Positions 5,507 to 6,900 of a stretch of 6,900 nt of DNA are shown piece by piece. This DNA is from Pseudomonadota bacterium (GTDB lineage: Bacteria > Myxococcota > Myxococcia > Myxococcales > Vulgatibacteraceae). The position numbers and the translations under genes were made by a program. Location: contig JAEZJH010000222.1 in assembly GCA_023436385.1 (NCBI GenBank), positions 1 to 6,900 of the forward strand, given 5' to 3'. Under the pieces are notes generated by a model that did not search any database, was not told the DNA's origin, and worked only from the letters and a program-made list of their open reading frames with translations. Positions within the stretch are counted from its first letter, which is position 1; each line of letters starts with the position of its first letter.

Positions 5507-6259
5507 ATGGACGAGCACGACCTCGACAAGCTGCTCCGGGCGGTCGCCTCTGGCACGGTCTCCGCCGCTGAGGCCCGGGAGCGGCTCCGGGATCTCCCCT
5601 TCGCCGACCTGGGCTACGCGGTGGTCGACCACCACCGGCAGCTCCGGCAGGGCTTCCCCGAGGTGATCTACGGCGAGGGGAAGACCGCCGAGCAGATCGC
5701 CGGGATCGCCCGGTCGATCGCCGGCCACGGCTCGCCCCTCCTCGTCACCCGCCTCGCCCCGGAGAAGCTGCCGGCGGTGGAGGCGGCGGTCCCGGGCGGG
5801 AGCTACAGCCCGATCGCCCGCACCTTCTCGCTCTCCCCCAAGCGCCCCCGGAAGCCCCGGGTGAAGGGCTACGTGGCGGTGGTCTGCGCCGGCACCAGCG
5901 ACCTCCCGGTGGCCGAGGAGGCGGCGCTCACCGTGGAGACCGCCGCCCAGCCGGTGCTCCGGATCTGCGACGTCGGCGTCGCCGGCGTGCACCGGCTCCT
6001 CAAGCGGCGGGAGGAGCTCCAGCAGGCGGCGGCGATCGTCGCCGTGGCCGGGATGGAGGGGGCCCTGCCCACGGTGGTGGCGGGCCTGGTCGGCGTGCCG
6101 GTGGTGGCGGTCCCCACCAGCGTCGGCTACGGCGCCTCCCTGGGTGGTGTCGCCGCCCTCCTCGGCATGCTCAACTCCTGCGCGCCCAACGTCGCCGTGG
6201 TCAACATCGACAACGGTTTTGGGGCCGGCTACTACGGGGCGATGCTCGCCCGCAAATAA
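5507..6259 (+). CDS. larB: LarB, nickel-pincer cofactor biosynthesis (NaAD carboxylase/hydrolase)
   Basis: LarB carboxylates the pyridinium ring of nicotinic acid adenine dinucleotide and hydrolyses the phosphoanhydride, giving the dicarboxylated mononucleotide precursor of the nickel-pincer nucleotide used by lactate racemase (LarA) and related enzymes. The protein has 250 residues, the usual length. The N-terminal helical part includes PEVIYGEGKT (51-60). The PurE-like C-terminal domain shows VCAGTSDLPVAEEAA (126-140), the AGMEGALPTVVAGL stretch (about 181-194), VPTSVGYGASLGG (203-215) and MLNSCAPNVAVVNIDNGFGAGY (about 222-243). These match the LarB signature. The start is ATG 5507, directly after the promoter, with no Shine-Dalgarno. 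larC begins 11 bases after the stop, so the two form an operon. Confidence 0.95.
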   Translation: MDEHDLDKLLRAVASGTVSAAEARERLRDLPFADLGYAVVDHHRQLRQGFPEVIYGEGKTAEQIAGIARSIAGHGSPLLVTRLAPEKLPAVEAAVPGGSYSPIARTFSLSPKRPRKPRVKGYVAVVCAGTSDLPVAEEAALTVETAAQPVLRICDVGVAGVHRLLKRREELQQAAAIVAVAGMEGALPTVVAGLVGVPVVAVPTSVGYGASLGGVAALLGMLNSCAPNVAVVNIDNGFGAGYYGAMLARK

Positions 6260-6266
6260 AGAGAGA
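6260..6266 (+). promoter_or_regulatory. purine-rich ribosome binding site of larC
   Basis: The 11 bases between the larB stop and the larC ATG contain AGAGAGA, a purine run able to pair partly with the 16S tail and the only plausible Shine-Dalgarno here. It ends four bases before the ATG. The spot is unusually AT-rich for this window, consistent with selection for an open ribosome entry site. Confidence 0.45.
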
Positions 6267-6270
6267 CATC

Positions 6271-6900
6271 ATGGCGGGCGGACGCATCCTCATTCTCGAG
6301 CCGGTGGGCGGCGCCTCCGGAGACATGACCCTGGCGGCCCTCCTCGACGCCGGCGCGCCGCTCGATGCGGTGAAGGCTGGCCTGGAGCGGCTGGAGCTGC
6401 CGGGCTGGACGCTGGCCACCGCCCCGGCGGCGAAGAACGGCATCCACGGGACCCGGCTCGAGGTGACGGTCGATCCCGCCGCGGAGGATCACGAGCGCAC
6501 CTGGGGCGAGATCCGCGAGCTGCTCCGGCGCTCCGGCCTCCCCGCCGGCGCCCGGGATCGGGCCCTGGCCATCTTCGAGCGGCTGGCGTGGGCCGAGGCC
6601 CACGTCCACGGCACCACCCCCGATCACGTCCACTTCCACGAGGTCGGGGCGATCGACTCGATCGTCGACATCGTCGGCGTCGCCCTGGCCCTCGACGAGC
6701 TGAACCCCGACCGGATCCACGGGACGCCCCCGCCGCTGGGAGGCGGCGTCATCCGGAGCCGCCACGGCGCGATCCCGGTGCCGGCGCCCGCCACCCTCGA
6801 GCTGCTCCGGGGCCGGCCGGTGCGCCCGTCGGGCGACGGCGAGCGGACCACCCCCACCGGCGGGGCGGGCCGGGGCCGCCCGCGCCCCGGCGCCGCCCCC
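6271..6900 (+). CDS. larC: LarC, nickel insertion protein (N-terminal part, cut by window end)
   Basis: LarC inserts nickel into the sulfur-bearing pincer nucleotide made by LarB and LarE, in a CTP-dependent reaction. The visible 210 residues start with the family N-terminus, LILEPVGGASGDMTLAALLD (7-26); E10 stands where many LarCs have D. Then come the histidine cluster and signature HVHGTTPDHVHFHEVGA (111-127) with DSIVDIVG (129-136), LGGGVIRSRHGAIPVPAPATLELL (156-179) and TTPTG (193-197). After TTPTG the family normally continues with an Ala/Ile/Leu helix; here the last 13 residues are Gly/Arg/Pro-rich, which is unexpected. The frame is still open at base 6900. A full LarC has about 400 residues, and in some species it is split by a programmed frameshift. 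The start ATG 6271 follows larB by 11 bases. Confidence 0.93.
   Translation, partial: MAGGRILILEPVGGASGDMTLAALLDAGAPLDAVKAGLERLELPGWTLATAPAAKNGIHGTRLEVTVDPAAEDHERTWGEIRELLRRSGLPAGARDRALAIFERLAWAEAHVHGTTPDHVHFHEVGAIDSIVDIVGVALALDELNPDRIHGTPPPLGGGVIRSRHGAIPVPAPATLELLRGRPVRPSGDGERTTPTGGAGRGRPRPGAAP

Noticed and set aside
3170..5992. A 940-codon open frame on the minus strand opposite cheY, cheA and larB, and other long minus-strand frames (for example 1227-2444 and 1487-3115).
   Set aside because: Strong G/C third-position bias leaves complementary frames free of stops. The translations are low-complexity (Gly/Asp/Ala/Arg/His-rich) with no recognisable domain, and they lie opposite well-conserved genes.
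1..6900. CRISPR array, tRNA or rRNA genes, insertion sequences, or phage genes.
   Set aside because: No regularly spaced repeats, cloverleaf-like sequences, transposase motifs or terminal repeats were seen; all long stretches are accounted for by housekeeping or signalling genes of uniform composition.

Overview
This 6.9 kb window comes from a very GC-rich bacterial chromosome with strongly GC-biased third codon positions. All genes are on the + strand. GC content, gene families and promoter style (short 17-bp-spaced promoters with TA-G/C-rich -10 boxes, often right against the start codon) suggest a myxobacterium-like (Myxococcota/deltaproteobacterial) genome. That assignment is inference; there is no rRNA or species marker in the window.

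Layout. (1) Bases 1-93: C-terminal end of an unrecognised gene. (2) 121-1173: thiL, thiamine-monophosphate kinase, which carries an unusual 32-residue C-terminal tail beyond the normal family end; the tail is encoded by DNA that looks like an intergenic terminator/promoter region. (3) 1188-3070: a chemoreceptor with two transmembrane helices but practically no periplasmic domain, coupled by a GTGA overlap to a cheW. (4) 3071-3191: a 121-bp intergenic region with two perfect 10-bp palindromes exactly 20 bp apart, a promoter candidate and a Shine-Dalgarno. (5) 3192-5455: cheY (single receiver domain) overlapping by one base with cheA (P1-P5 histidine kinase). (6) 5456-5506: a compact intergenic region with the best promoter of the window, whose -10 box sits inside a 7+7 bp inverted repeat that ends at the next start codon. 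(7) 5507-6900: larB and the first 210 codons of larC, which act in synthesis of the nickel-pincer nucleotide cofactor; larC runs off the window.

How the genes work together. Receptor, CheW, CheY and CheA form a minimal chemosensory signalling core: the receptor and CheW control CheA autophosphorylation, and CheA passes phosphate to CheY. The adaptation enzymes CheR and CheB are not in the window, although one canonical methylation-type site is visible in the receptor. LarB carboxylates and hydrolyses nicotinate adenine dinucleotide, and LarC inserts nickel after LarE (not seen here) adds sulfur. There is no evident functional link between the che, lar and thiL genes beyond adjacency.

No undescribed multi-gene system stands out. 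The points most worth checking are the operator-like palindromes before cheY and larB, the apparently leaderless starts, the receptor without a sensor domain and with a non-standard HAMP, the ThiL tail, and a possible frameshift near the end of the visible larC.
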